Assembly: GCA_938040325.1 (NCBI GenBank)
Contig: CALHXW010000206.1
Span: 1 to 55,907, forward strand
Direction of reading: 5' to 3'
Length of the DNA stretch: 55,907 nucleotides
Source of the DNA: an uncultured bacterium
GTDB taxonomy: Bacteria; Myxococcota_A; UBA9042; PHBI01
Both the position numbers and the translations under genes were made by a program. Below are positions 55,789 to 55,907 of this stretch, one piece after another. The stretch's first letter is position 1. Each line of letters opens with the position of its first letter. The notes under the pieces were generated by a model. It searched no databases. It saw nothing but the letters and a program-made list of their open reading frames with translations, and was not told the origin of the DNA.

Positions 55789-55907
55789 CCCCAAAACAAG
55801 CGCTCTTTCCGGCTGCGGCTTTGGCGATGCCCTCGCCAGCGACGTCCGTGCGTTCGCTTCGCTCACCTGAAGCTCGACGATGCACGCATCGCCTTCGTCC
55901 AGCGGAC
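55785..55907. mobile_element. Family A element, copy A3 (truncated by window end)
   Basis: It starts at the CTAG shared with copy A2 and reads CTAGCCCCAAAACAAGCGCT. The visible 123 bp are nearly identical to the first 122 bp of copy A1 at 42295. The right end lies beyond the window. Confidence 0.78.

Noticed and set aside
55583-55870. Open frames running through the tandem family A elements
   Set aside because: They start inside ridA or the elements, share no conserved protein pattern between copies A1, A2 and A3, and lack ribosome sites.

Overview
The window is GC-rich, densely coded chromosomal DNA of a Gram-negative bacterium. BamA, a Skp/OmpH-like chaperone, a LolCD-type transporter and about ten predicted lipoproteins show that it has an outer membrane. 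Several lipoproteins have Asp/Thr-rich linkers and Cys-rich, Kelch, PEGA or von Willebrand A modules. Together with stand-alone acyl-CoA metabolism genes and an ECF sigma/NrsF-like pair, this style resembles Myxococcota, perhaps Bradymonadia. That placement is an inference from gene content, since no rRNA or other phylogenetic marker was analysed. I saw no tRNA, rRNA, CRISPR array, prophage or transposase gene.

Layout. 1-4.5 kb: minus-strand envelope proteins (a truncated lipoprotein, a PEGA protein, a Kelch lipoprotein, a small lipoprotein). 4.6-8.2 kb: an MBL-fold hydrolase, a PilZ-like protein, and a compact minus-strand set of low-molecular-weight phosphatase, fructosamine-kinase-like protein and thioredoxin-fold lipoprotein, which may repair glycated protein. 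8.4-12.2 kb: meaB and a large membrane glycosyltransferase. 12.2-19.1 kb: a Cys-rich lipoprotein and a minus-strand acyl-CoA operon (thiolase, enoyl-CoA hydratase, acyl-CoA dehydrogenase, B12-binding mutase subunit, second dehydrogenase-like protein) that runs by 4-bp and 3-bp style overlaps into an ECF sigma factor and its likely membrane anti-sigma factor. 19.3-25.7 kb: a HEAT-repeat protein, a VWA lipoprotein and a lipoprotein built from about eleven tandem beta-rich repeats. 25.9-30 kb: dnaK with a clear terminator, a DUF962 protein, and hutH with a Cys in its MIO triad. 30.2-33.8 kb: a beta-decarboxylating dehydrogenase, a thiolase and a DRE-TIM aldolase-type enzyme that is split in two frames. 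34-41.4 kb: lysS-lolC-lolD-bamA and skp. 41.5-45.4 kb: rhomboid, fxsA, a DUF368 (PopT-type) transporter and an IHF/HU protein. 45.6-55.9 kb: an SF1 helicase, the efp-epmA pair, a UbiB-type kinase, a CaiB-type CoA transferase, an SCP2 protein, trpA, a SPOR protein, a possible small protein and ridA.

The least ordinary feature is a set of short, non-coding, inverted-repeat elements bounded by CTAG. At least three families are present: A (181 bp copies at 42295 and 55608, plus a third copy running off the right edge), B (158 bp at 53881) and C (162 bp at 52227). Shortened, hybrid or degraded relatives lie at 5532, 13081, 47651 and 49441. In seven cases the TAG stop codon of the flanking gene lies inside the boundary CTAG, and four lie between convergent genes. 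They look like MITE-type elements that target CTAG and use stop codons as safe sites. No mobilising enzyme is encoded in the window.
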